Assembly: GCF_017562075.2 (NCBI RefSeq)
Contig: NC_054083.1
Coordinates: 34,158,755-34,222,754, forward strand
Length of the DNA stretch: 64,000 bases
Direction of reading: 5' to 3'
Origin: Anopheles merus
Lineage: Eukaryota; Arthropoda; Insecta; Diptera; Culicidae
Shown: piece after piece, positions 28,268-38,900 of the stretch
How the letters are laid out: the number at the start of each line of letters is the position of its first letter
Numbering within the stretch: the stretch's first letter is position 1
The notes under the pieces: model-generated
The model's database searches: none
The model's input: the letters and a program-made list of their open reading frames with translations, nothing else
Told to the model about the DNA's origin: nothing
Program-made: the position numbers and the translations under genes

Positions 28268-29229
28268 TATTGCAAAAAAAAGAGAAAACATTAATTTACA
28301 AGAAGATAATGAGAAACGAGATAACGAGATGCAGATACAGATGTTGTGTTCAACTGGAACAAGACAAAATGAAAGAAGAAGAAACAAAAACTATACAGCA
28401 CAGCACAGCAACTGAAAACAACAACAACAAACAACAAAACACAAATGTTAACAAGAGTGTGAACACAGAAATAGGAATTAACAAAGAGGAAACACGAAAA
28501 AAGAAAGCGAAAACAAGGAAACAACAAAACATAGAAACATAACAAAACAAGTGACAAAATAGCCGACAATTGTATAAAACAGTAAAACCCGCCAAGGGTA
28601 TGTGGGAAAGGGAGAACATGTAACAAAACAAAACAAAAACAAACAGAAAATACCGAATGCGGAATATATAAATGAAACAAGCAAGCAATGAAGACAAGCG
28701 CAAAGGGGGACAAGTGAAAACATATACTGTAACTGGTTTGTTATTGTTCTTTGAAGCAGTTAAAAGCAAATGAGACAAACAAAACACACACAAACACACA
28801 GAAAAACGGAAACCTGTTTCTCGTTTGCTCTGGCTGTCCTTCTGCTAGTGTTTCTTTCCTTTCTGTTAAGTATATTGTTTGTATACCTAAACAATATGTA
28901 AGATATAATTGAGAGAAGAGAAAAAAATATGAGAAAAAATACATACAAAAACACAAGGAAACACACATTAAAACCAAAACAGACTTAAAGAAAAAACCGG
29001 TAAACCCAAACCGAGAGCAAAAAAGTAAATGAAACAAATTTAACCAATCATCTTCACAGCGTTTCCTCCCCTTAGTTTTTGTGCGTGCGTGTGTGTTTGT
29101 GCGTGATTCATCCTTGAACAAATCAAGAAGGATAACATTGAAGGCGACATACACACACGCGCGCGCGGGGTTAGGGCGACAATGAGTTATAATCTATTTG
29201 AAATGAAAGTTCTGTTCATTTTGTATCAA

Positions 29230-29235
29230 AATAAA
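29230..29235 (+). terminator. Candidate polyadenylation signal AATAAA for the elongase
   Basis: A canonical hexamer, after which the A-rich UTR-like composition stops. It was chosen over earlier AATAAA motifs (for example near 26175 and 26604) only because of this change in composition. Confidence 0.35.
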
Positions 29236-29260
29236 CCTATTAAAATTGAACTTTAACGCT

Positions 29261-30668
29261 TTGCCGATGATGCTGAATGTTTATCCATCGACGCGAAAGA
29301 AAGAAAGAAAGATACGCCTAAGCACTGATCGCGGAAGTTGCCTCGCGCGTGATCTGCGCAACTGTTGGCGCAAAAAAAATGCCTCAAAAGGGTTCAGCGC
29401 ACGCGCGCGCACGCTCTTGTACATAGATAGAGAGAGATGGTTTTTCTTACACGAAGTTGTTTCTCGTCTGCTAACGTTTGCGCGTGGAGTTGAAGTGATC
29501 GTGCAGTAGATGTCGATGACGATCATCATCCTCAATTACGTTTAACCTTCACGCGCATTACAGTGGACTGTGGCGCTGGAGAAACGTACGAAAAAAACAC
29601 GTTACGCAGGCCAGCAAGAACGGAAGTACTCTGAGAGTTTGAGGGAACGAAACATATGAGATCGATTGAAACAACTGTTTTTTTTGTGTGTCTCGTGTCT
29701 TCACAGCAACTGTTGAAGTTTTGGTACTAGGCTCCGCATGACACCACACAACAATCGATTACAAATTGACGTCAGGTGAAAAAAGGGAGTTTTTTTTTTG
29801 TTATTCCCCCAATGAGTGGATGGAGCTGGCAAGTGTGTTTTCAAACGATAAGTGTCTTTTTTATAGTTCTGGCGTTGTTTATCTGACACATTTTTCAGGA
29901 AGATCAGCAGCTTCGACTTGCAAGCTTGCTTACTTCAGGGCACATAATAAGCAATCCTGTGGCGAATTGCTGCAATTCGTTCGTGTGCACGCCTTCTTTG
30001 GTTTGCGACGTTTGACGTCAATTTGATCTCGGCTCGAGATGAGGCAGCAGCAGCAGCAGCAGCAGGCGTTGCAAAAAGCCGCCAATCGATAGCAAATGAG
30101 GCACAGAGACGGTTTATAGTTTTTTAGTTATGAGTATGTTGTTATTTTATAGATTCCCTTTTGGCGTATTAACAGCTTTAAATAAGGATTTTCTAAGCAT
30201 CCTACCCAAGTCACGTGTGACGGATGAAACTTTATTATTCCCTACTATACCCTAGTGTGGGCAAACTTACAACTCCTAACAGCCAAAGAAGGATAAATAT
30301 TGATCTGCTAAAGGCAGAATCTTTGCATTTAGTAATGCAAACATGTTTGAATGCTTTGGGGCGAGAAAAAGGGGGCCATGGAGTGTAGCAATAGTTTTTG
30401 TTTGCTTTACTATTGCACACGTGTGTTTTAGAATCGCAAACATTTATCGATCAGGTGTGGAATTTGATGACTCGATCAATTGCAAATAGTAAACAGTCTT
30501 GCGAAATGTGAAGTTTCCTGTGTGATATAAGTAATTTCTATACACTTCACTACGACATTCACTTTGAATGACTATAATTAGATTAGATGTAATTAGAGTT
30601 ACACTGGCGCTGTGCTGCTGCGGCACGTACCTTGAACCGGGTGCGCTCTAACGCCCTTCTAACGCATC
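29261..30668. other. Intergenic region upstream of the tRNA gene
   Basis: No gene is recognised. The region contains a CG-alternating patch near 29400, a CAG/AGC run at about 30041-30064, and otherwise ordinary AT-leaning sequence. Confidence 0.6.
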
Positions 30669-30673
30669 GCCTT

Positions 30674-30725
<52 letters not shown>

Positions 30726-30742
30726 GAGTCCACCCGGGGGCG
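30669..30742 (+). tRNA. tRNA-Asn-GTT: tRNA-Asn (anticodon GTT)
   Basis: A 74-nt cloverleaf. The acceptor stem GCCTTCG pairs with CGGGGGC using two G-U pairs, and the discriminator is G. The anticodon stem-loop is TTCGG-CTGTTAA-CCGAA, with GTT reading AAC/AAU. The T arm is GGTGG-TTCGAGT-CCACC. Internal RNA polymerase III promoters are intact: A box TGGCGCAATCGG and B box GGTTCGAGTCC. A TTTTT terminator follows at 30753-30757. No intron is present, and CCA is not encoded, as in eukaryotic nuclear genes. It looks fully functional. Confidence 0.97.
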
Positions 30743-32186
30743 GCGAAATTCCTTTTTGTGGTGATGGTGGGTGATGCTAATATTTGAAATAGGCTGTTTG
30801 AGAGTAAACATTACTGTATGTTTTGCTGCTTTTCAAACATCGGCAGGCGGCAATTGATACTCTAGGTGGTTTTGAATGATTCACTTGAACGGAACCCCAT
30901 CCGGTGTGTCATTTTTTTTTATCATCACCATTTTATCAGGATTTCCGATTGATTTTTGTGTCATTTTATAGATTGTTTAGCAGAACTATTATTGAAGCGA
31001 TGTTTGTTTTTGTTTTACTGTTTTTTTAAATTGTTTCCATTAAATTTTATGTAATATGAAGATTTTTGTTTAAATTTTATGTAAAAATGTATAAAAGATA
31101 CATTATTTGATTATTAAATTTAATATAGATTTAATAATGTATTCTTTTGGACCTTGACAGATTTGACCTGGGCTACTTTTCTTTCTATATGCACTGATAT
31201 CACTTAAGATTAGTATGAAAACTGTATAAGCATTTTTTTCTATCAAACCCGGAACAATTCAAGATAGGAAGAAATAGGTATTTTTCCCGATTCGTGTAAC
31301 TGTACAAAATAGGCTAAAATATTTCATAAAAAAAACCATACTAAAAAATGAACGTGACATACGACATGTGAAAGATTCGATCAAGAATTATCCCAAGAGA
31401 ATGCTTCTATAATTTTATGAACTACAAAGTATTTTATTAAAAATATATATATATATTTACTTACCAGATATTTTTTCGACAGCTACATACAGTACAAACA
31501 GCAACTTGCCTCGGCCTACTCTTTCCAAGTATCCTGAACTTGTCTGTTGCATTTGTACGAGCAACCTTAATATCCTTTCTGGTGACGATAAAACCATACC
31601 GTGTCATGATGGCCACTGGAGCCTTCCAATCCTAAATCTTTACACATTCGCTACATGATGATCCCGAAAAGGCTGTTCTCATTTATAATTACATTTAGCA
31701 CACGATTTACTCATTAATTTACAGCAACAATTGCACTTGTCTTCAGCGACTTGATCTAAGCTATTTGTCCACCGGCGATGATGTAAAGACAACTGAGTAA
31801 AGTCCTTCAAAGCCAACTATGACGGATGTTCGAATATTTTAAAAACGAATGCGAAAGTGCTGCATTTGACATTCATTCCATTCGCCCCTCCACGTTATTC
31901 GCCGCCGTGGGGTCTTAATATTTGTTCCTTTATTTTAACGAATAATTAAAGAGAATTACTCAAAGCGTGATTAAACAGTGTTTCGAAAAAAGAAAAGATG
32001 ATTTGATCTAGAAACCAGCAGCTGCTTCAAGACCACCGGGAACGGGAAGGAAAATATACATCGGTAAACCATAAAGCAGCATAATTCTCGCACATTTTCC
32101 CACCACATTAACAACCGCGTGTGTGTGTGTGTGACCATGCCGTAATTAGTGTTTTGCCATAGACGGTAGCGTTTTGTGGGACACTT
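30743..32186. other. AT-rich intergenic region and probable Chmp1 3' UTR
   Basis: After the tRNA terminator the sequence is strongly AT-rich (about 30970-31460), with repeated TTAAATTTTATGTAA and inverted AT-rich pieces near 31100-31150. A 48-codon minus-strand frame lies at 31461-31607 (see findings). The Chmp1 transcript probably ends near the minus-strand AATAAA at about 31928-31933, which would give a UTR of about 250 nt. No other gene is seen. Confidence 0.5.
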
Positions 32187-33015
32187 TTATTCGGCCTGTC
32201 GCAAACGTGCCAGACGTGCGTTGAGCTCATCCTGTTCCGTGGATGCTTGCGTCGAGGCACCAATTGCGACCGATGACGGTCCGGATGGAAGTTCCATGTT
32301 GAGTTCAAGGCTGTAGTAAAACGAAAATTGCACATTAGAGCGTACCTTGGAGTTGGAAAATCTCATCAAATCAATCTCAACATACCCAGCCTCGTCCGCA
32401 ACTCGCTGCATCAGCGACTCCACGTCGTTCTGCGGCACGGCCGTCGTCGTCGTCTGCGACATGGTGTTCTCCATGTACGAGCTCTGCACGTCCAGATCCT
32501 CGAACTGTGACTCGAACTTGTCCATCAGGCCGGAGATCTTCTCCAGGTTCATGCCCTTCATCGCCGCATCCATCGCCTTCACCACGCCCGCCATCGAGTT
32601 CGTCACGTTGCGGGTGGTGAGCGCGGTCTGCACCCGGCTGGCCACCGCATCGACCCGCGCACTCATGCGCAGATAGTTGAGCGATTGGCTCTTCTGTCGG
32701 ATCGCGTTTTCGGCGTGGATGCGGGCCACCTCCGTGTTGCCCTTCTGGATCGCTTTCTTTGTCTTCAGTATTTCCGCCTTTTCTTCCTTCTCGCACTTTT
32801 TCGCGTTCCGCTCCAGCTCCTTCACTGCAAATTTAAGATTAAACAAGTGTTCTGCGAAATGGGGTAGGGGGGAATGGGTTAAGGAAACAATTCGCTGTTT
32901 AATCTTTTAAAAAATAGTTGATTCACACGGATCTTCTTTGGATACATGGAATGCGAGTGACAAGTGAAGGAATGCAATTGATCGCTTTGAAAAGGATACT
33001 CTCCATGGCCGACAT
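32187..33015 (-). CDS. Chmp1: Charged multivesicular body protein 1 (ESCRT-III subunit)
   Basis: A small cytosolic ESCRT-III protein. With IST1 and the ATPase Vps4 it remodels endosomal and midbody membranes. Three coding exons on the minus strand are 33015-33000, 32851-32386 and 32310-32187. The two introns (148 and 75 nt) have GTATCC/TTTCGCAG and GTATGT/CTACAG ends, and all junctions keep frame, giving 201 residues (fly and human proteins are about 200). The start MSAMEKHLFNLKFAVKEL matches the family, and the start context ACAAAATG is good. The helical core (ARIHAENAIRQKSQSLNYLR, then AGVVKAMDAAMKGMNLEKIS) is typical. The C-terminal MIT-interacting motif (DELNARLARLRQ) that binds Vps4/spastin MIT domains is intact. 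The second intron happens to lack an in-frame stop, so an unspliced reading frame would insert about 25 residues after ADEAG. The gene is divergent from the gene at 33687. Confidence 0.96.
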
Positions 33016-33686
33016 TTTGTTACGGTTTTTCTTAACTGTGCTTTGGGGAGGTACGGCAGAAACTACACAAACAGCCAAAAGTCCAAGGAAAAGGTGGCCT
33101 AATTATTAAATTAATAGGGTTTCACGACCGCAAGGTTGCGGATGAGTCACTATCGAGATTTCGTATGTTTTCAATTGGATTGCGATGTAAACATTGACCG
33201 TTTGACAGCGCGGTTCGGTTCGTGACAGTTCGGCAAATCGAAAGCACTCGGTTTTTGCTGCAGGGTTCAACATTTGTTTGCTGCAGGGTACAATCCGTAC
33301 GACGAGTGGTAATTTTTTAACATTAAACTCGATAAAATAAGAGATTGCTATTAGATAGTGTAAGAGAATTGAATAAAATTGATTATTTTGAAACCTTTTG
33401 ATCTTAATATGCATCGAAAATGGTCTTTCTTTTTCAAAACCAAATCTTGTTATTGTTTTTGCTGCATGGGCAAGAAGCGCGCGAACAAATCCCGCACAAA
33501 TAATAACGGACGTTGACCGGTAAAAACAATAGTAATTGGTTCTTTTTGGCACAATTTTACATTTATCTGATGTTTTATACATTTCTGATACACTTCCAAA
33601 CATTTTTTCCATCTAGCATGCACATACGTTGCTAGGGAATACGCAACATCCACTCCAATATTGCTTTCACGTAGTAATATTGCACG
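33016..33686. promoter_or_regulatory. Shared divergent promoter region, Chmp1 / unknown gene
   Basis: The 671 bp between two start codons facing away from each other must hold both 5' UTRs and both promoters. A 17-bp direct repeat TTTGCTGCAGGGTWCAA occurs at 33254-33270 and 33277-33293, 23 bp apart. A partial third copy, GTTTTTGCTGCA, lies at 33455-33466. I see no clear TATA box. Shared regulation is inferred from position only. Confidence 0.5.
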
Positions 33687-35130
33687 ATGGACAACAACGA
33701 AGAAGGTATATTTACTGCAGTGTAAAGCATGTACCGCAGAGTCACACAATAATAATAAAAAAACGATTTATCCTTCAAACAGATGAATGTGGCGAGGTCA
33801 TCGAATCGTCCCAGGTCCCAAGCTTCGATCAAAAATTCGTCTAACACGGCCAGACTATCGCGTCATGTTAAATCCTGTAGAAAAGGAGAAACGGGACAGA
33901 AAAGACAAAAAGAAACCACCCAAACGGATACGGGACAACAAAAGCGTTTCGCAATGTCTTCGGCAAGCGTGGACACTGCCAAGTAAAGTGGCATTGCCTG
34001 CTACCACCAGTGCCACCGCAACCAAAATCAACAAACAGCAGCAGCAAGCAGATGAACAGCCCGATGAAGAATACATAAAAATCGCCACCCAGCAAGAGCC
34101 TTCGCAAGCGGCCGTTGGCATTCAAGCCATTCCGTCGGTAAGCTTGTTCGACCGGCAGCAGGATGTGTTGGCACGGTACATCTTCAACGAAACGACCGAG
34201 GCGCAGATCGACCGCCAGCTGCAGCAGTTGCTGGACGGGTTTCAGGCGGAGTACGAGAGTAAGTGTGCCGAGCTGGAGGGTTCACCGCCGCCGGGAGTGC
34301 GGCCGGGCGAGCACGATGCTAACGATGAACCACTACAGGCGACATGTTTGCCCGCTACGAGTGCCAAACCAGTTGCAACGATACGGAATAATTCACCAAC
34401 CGGTGCTTTATCGCCTCCACTACTAACAGACAGTGAACCATTCATAATGCCTGACTTTAGTAAGGAGATTGCTCAGCTGGAAGACATGATGGAATTGGAC
34501 AGCCCGCAGCGGCCTGTTCCCGAGCTGGATCCACTTGTTCCCATCGTCGAAATACTGGAGGAGCCTCGAAGAGTCGTGCAACAGGTGGTTGTTCCTACGG
34601 TGACCGAAAACGCTTGCCTCGATCTGTCGGTACAGAGGGAAAAAATAGATCACGTGAATCGTGTACCAACCGCCATGAGCATCGATGAGGAATGTACAAG
34701 GGCGCATCTAATTCGACCAGCCTACGTACCGGCAGTTCCTGCGGCGGCGGTTCCACCAAACTCGCAACGCTTCGATGACATTCTCGACCTTCGCGTTTCA
34801 ACACCATGGAAGCCTCGTTCGGCGGCCGTTACGGTGGCTCCTTCCAAATCCGCCTGCAAACCGCTCGCCGACACGGCTGAACTCGGCACACAGACCAGAT
34901 GGCAGCGGCGAAACGTTGGCATTCAGCACCGTCCGCTAGCTTCGTTCGATTTCACCGATCGCAACCTGATCGTGCTGGCACAGGCACTCGAAGCCGATCC
35001 GGCCCGGCTGAAGTGTAAAATGCGAAGCGTTGTGAAATCGTCCGCCGAACCGATCTGGCGGACGCGCGATCTTGCGGCAGTATTTTCCCTGGCCGATCCT
35101 TACTATGCGAATTTGAAACAGTTCCTATAA
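33687..35130 (+). CDS. Conserved-looking protein of unknown function, apparent N-terminal frameshift
   Basis: I do not recognise a family. An uninterrupted frame runs from 33787 (or internal ATG 33865) to TAA at 35130, at most 447 residues. It has a Lys/Arg-rich basic patch near residues 32-48, a Gln-rich stretch, a likely helical segment (IFNETTEAQIDRQLQQLLDG), Pro-rich linkers, and a structured-looking C terminus with WRTRDLAAVFSLADPYYANL. A better N terminus exists upstream: ATG at 33687, donor GAAG|GTATAT (33705/33706), a 77-nt intron and acceptor TTCAAACAG (33782). It reads MDNNEED, then ECGEVIESSQVPSFDQK, but hits a stop after the A5 run at 33831-33835. One extra A there would join it to the long frame, giving about 455 residues. 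A nuclear or scaffold role is possible from composition, but that is a guess. The gene is convergent with TRAPPC11. Confidence 0.7.
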
Positions 35131-35961
35131 AGGACGTAAGCGGGCGGCGGCATCTGTGCTTTCGGTTCGGAATCACGCTCATCGTCGCTGGATCGTTGGA
35201 AATTATTACGGATTCTTCACCTTTATTTCTGTTCGCCGTACTCTAGCGCAGAACGCATTAGAAAGAGGGTTGTTTGTGTGAGAGGAGGGAAATTTAATAA
35301 TTCCTACTAGCTTCCTACCAAAAACAAAACACGCTGCTACACCCTCTCCTCAAAAAAACCGGAATTTAAATATTGCCACTCGCCATATCGAAAGAGGACC
35401 AACGCCACCCTTAGGGCTTTTGCTTCCTCCTTTTCACTAAATCATCGCAATTTTTAACGCTCTCTTTCTCTCTCGCTCTGTTCGCTAAATCCTTTCGCAT
35501 TCTGTTTCATTTAGCTACGCCAACCTTCCTCACCCTCATAACTATAAACCGTTCAATACCATGGATATCTCTTTATCTTTTCCCCCCTAACAAATGTTAA
35601 CATTCTTCCCGCTTTTCTTTACCACTTTTTTGCACTTTTCCTCCCTAATAATGCCCGGAAGCTTTTAGTTTTCGCTTATCAAAACGACCGCAATTTTAGG
35701 AATCACCTTTCCTATATGCACCATCACCCATTTCGTTCGCCCAATTGCTTTCTAACCGGATGCGGCAACCGGTTGTGGATGGGGGAGTTAAATAAATGGA
35801 ATTCACTACACCACAACGGAACGTGTGTCACAATATTGTTGTTCAAACTGAACAGCACTGAGGCGCACGGAGACCCGCGGGGAAGAGAACGCTGTGTGGG
35901 CAATTAAATATCTTATAAGCTGGTTCGCTTCCTTTCTCCCCGTCTCCTAACACGTTGTTGA
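35131..35961. other. Overlapping convergent 3' UTRs (unknown gene and TRAPPC11)
   Basis: Two stop codons on opposite strands are 831 bp apart. The plus-strand AATAAA lies at 35791-35796 and the minus-strand AATAAA at 35222-35227. Each signal lies close to the opposite gene's stop, so the transcripts would overlap antisense by about 500-600 bp. The sequence is pyrimidine-rich without coding frames. Use of these signals is inferred. Confidence 0.45.
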
Positions 35962-38900
35962 TCACAGTGTCCTCGTTGGAGGCTAAAAGGAAGAGCAAAA
36001 ATAAGAAGACAACGATTAATATTCAACTCCAACTAGTGATGGGCAAAAGTGGGCACAAATCCGGAGTCGACTACGATCCAACTCCGATAATTTCGTAACC
36101 GACTTTGAAAGGTAGGTTCGCCCAGCACTGTCCGGAGTCGTTGAGAATCGTTCGGAATCGCCCGGAGTCGTTCGGAGTCGTTAGGAGTCATCCGGAGTCG
36201 TCTGCAGTCGCCTGGAGTCGGCCGGAGTCGATCGGAGTTGGAGTCATTCGGAGTTGTTCGGAATCGGAGTCATCTGAAATCGCCCGGAGGCAACCGGGGT
36301 TCGTCCGGAGTCGTTCGGAGTTATCCGATGTCGCCGACGTCTGAAGTCGGCCAGAGTCGAACGAAGTCGGAGTCGTCAGGAATCGTTTGAAGTCGGAGTC
36401 ATCTGGAGTCATCTGGAGTCGTCCGGAGTCGGCCAGAGTTGTCCGAAGTCATCCGGAGCCGTCTGGAGTTATCTGGAGTCATCTGGAGTCGTCCGGAATC
36501 GTCCGGAATCATCCAGAATCGGTTGGTGTCGGAGTCGTTCGGAGTCGTTCATAGTCGGAGTCACCTGAAGTCGCCCGGAGCCCGGACTGGAATCGGAGTC
36601 GGTCGGAGTCAACAGGAGCCGTCCGGTGCAATGTGATGTGCACATCCGACTCCAAACAACTCCGGCCAACCCCGGACGACTCCGGCTGACTCCGACTACG
36701 GGCAGAATTAGTCGTTCGGATTGTGCCGGAGTCAGATCAGAGTCGTGGGTGCGCTTCAAAGAGCACATCACCAACTCCAACACACTTTTTTAGAGGGGGA
36801 TGCCACTTACATGAACAAACACCATCTTCGGCATCCACCGTTGCACAAGCGAGGCCAGCTCCGCCTTGCGCTGGCTTTCCATACCGTCCGCTATCACATC
36901 CTCACCGGATGGTGGTGGTGGTGTGGTCGTAGCACCAATCGTTCCCGGCACTGGGTCCGCCGCCAGTTTTGCCGGTGCTGCTTGCGTTCCTGCCGCTGCA
37001 CCTGCCGATCCGGGGGTGGCCGTCGGCGTAGCTTGAAAGCTTTGATACTCTAGCTCTAGTTCGGGTAACGGTTGCCAGCCGGCTTTTAGCGGGCAGAGGT
37101 TAAACAGCAAATCGTACGAGGAGTACGCAAATATCGACACGTTCAGCTGGAATGTGGAGAGCATTTTTAGGGTACAGTTGAACGGGTAAGTGTCCTGTGG
37201 CTTTATCGTCCATACCTGTCGATGGCCGGCAAACATGAAACTATCCGAGCTGTTCAGTATTGCTTGCAGGTGCAGAATCCTTCGCGTCGGGTTCCGCAAC
37301 GTGATGCGCAGCGTCATTGGCAATCGTACGTACATCCGCTGTTCGATGTAGCAGTACAGATTAAGGGGTGGATCGATGACTTCTACAGTGAGAGAAAACG
37401 ATTGCATTAAGCTTCTCCTGCTCAGAAAACACTCCCACTGTTCCGACTTGCTCGCTTACCGATTCCATTGATGATAAATTTCGACTCATTCACCACGTTC
37501 GGCGTCCGGGACCGGCACCACCGCACGCAGTACATGCCAAAGATGGGCCACGTGCTACCGGCCGCCACCGTACTGCCCGTCCCGTCGGGCCGATTGCACT
37601 GCGCGTTGATGAACCCGTTCCGATCGTTGTTCGTCAGCTGCACACAGTCCAGCGCCCGGTTGTAGATGGTTTTGGTGACATTCTTCCCGGCGGTCAGTTC
37701 GTCACCGACGGTGGCCGCTTTCGAGCCGCTGACGGCCGACGCATCGTTCAGGGGCAGTGGTTTCACCTTGAAATCGTCCACACTCCCCGTGGAGGTGGTC
37801 ATGCTGGTGGCGTTGCTGGGCGTTGTCGCCGCCGGTCCGCCCTTGGCTGCAGTGCCGTCAGCGTCCCCCGGTGCGTTGGTGGTCGCAGTATCGGCCAGGG
37901 CAGCATGTGAGGGATGATGGGTTAGTGATTGGTTCATCTGATTGGTTAGCTGTGCGCTGGTGCTACCGATGATCGTCGCATTGGTCGGCAGTTTCGAGAG
38001 AAGGTTCTTGTTGTACTGCTCCTCGGTCGGTCGGTTCGAGGGTAAGGCCGCTGCTGCTGCTGCTGGTGCATCGGGCGACCGGGACCGGTTGAACACGAGC
38101 CGGGTGTCGGTGGACTGGTAGTCGCCGCGCGACACCCAATCCCGCGTACAGTTGATGGCGCTGAGTAGCTTCAGCTCCTCGAACCGGTTCGCCGGTCGCA
38201 GACCGGTTCCACTGATGGAAGCACCCCCTTGGTACGGTTTCTCCACTATATTATGATCCTACGAAAGTGGGGGGAAAAAGCAACGGAAGGAAATGGTATA
38301 AAAACGAAGGGAAAGCAATCGCTGTGCGTCCCACACTCACACTAATAAACTGCGTTTCGAGTATATCGATCGGATCGGGCGACTTAACCTCCACGTTGAT
38401 GCGCAGCAGAAAGTCTTCGTCCCGATACGCCTGCCCCAGCGCCTCCCGGCTGAGCGTGTAAAACCGCCCGGTCAGCTTGATCTCCTCCACGCACGGTACC
38501 ACCACCGTGTCCTCCTTGATCTTGCGCACCACCTGCCCGTCGGTGTCGAGGAACTCGATCTTGACGTTGTGATTGTTCACGTACTTGGCTAGATTCTTCT
38601 CGTTCGCCAGCAGCCGTGCCAGATCCTCCTTTTCGCTGTTGGGCGTGGAGGGTGAATCGGCCGCAGCGCTGGGCCCCCCACCGTTCGCGACGCTTCCTCC
38701 ACATGGCTCCGTTTTGCTTTGGTGTAAATTTTCCATCTGATAGTACATGCGCTGCTTCAGCTCGATGTTGCCCGCCACCAGGCTGGCGAGGTAGTACGAA
38801 ACGGTCGTGGACGATTGCATCTGCAGCTCGCCGATGTCGATCTGTACGTGCGAGTGGATCTTCTGCAGCGGATGGTTCAGATCGGTTGTCAGGAATACTA

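Larger units (their letters stand above)
24451..29260 (+). other. Baldspot: Probable long 3' UTR of the elongase gene
   Basis: After the stop there is about 4.8 kb with no coding signal. It is markedly A-rich on the plus strand, with many AAACAAAACA-type runs, GA and CA repeats, and purine-rich blocks. This is typical of long insect 3' UTRs. Several AATAAA motifs occur. The one at 29230-29235 lies where the A-rich character ends and is my preferred end point. The many Phe/Leu/Ser-rich minus-strand frames here are the complement of the A-rich and GA-rich sequence. UTR status is inferred from composition only. Confidence 0.45.

Noticed and set aside
26347..28799. Several minus-strand frames encoding Phe/Leu/Ser/Tyr-rich 'membrane' proteins
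   Set aside because: They are the complement of A-rich and GA-rich UTR-like sequence. Their hydrophobicity is a composition effect.
32187..32846. A continuous 219-codon reading of Chmp1 including YVEIDLMRFSNSKVRS
   Set aside because: The extra residues are a 75-nt intron with GTATGT and CTACAG ends. Removing it restores the family sequence ADEAGLELNMELPSG.
34259..34460. A perfect donor-like AGA|GTAAGTGTG and an acceptor-like GACTTTAG inside the unknown gene
   Set aside because: Removing this 202-nt segment would break the otherwise open 447-codon frame. Exonic cryptic sites are the simpler reading.
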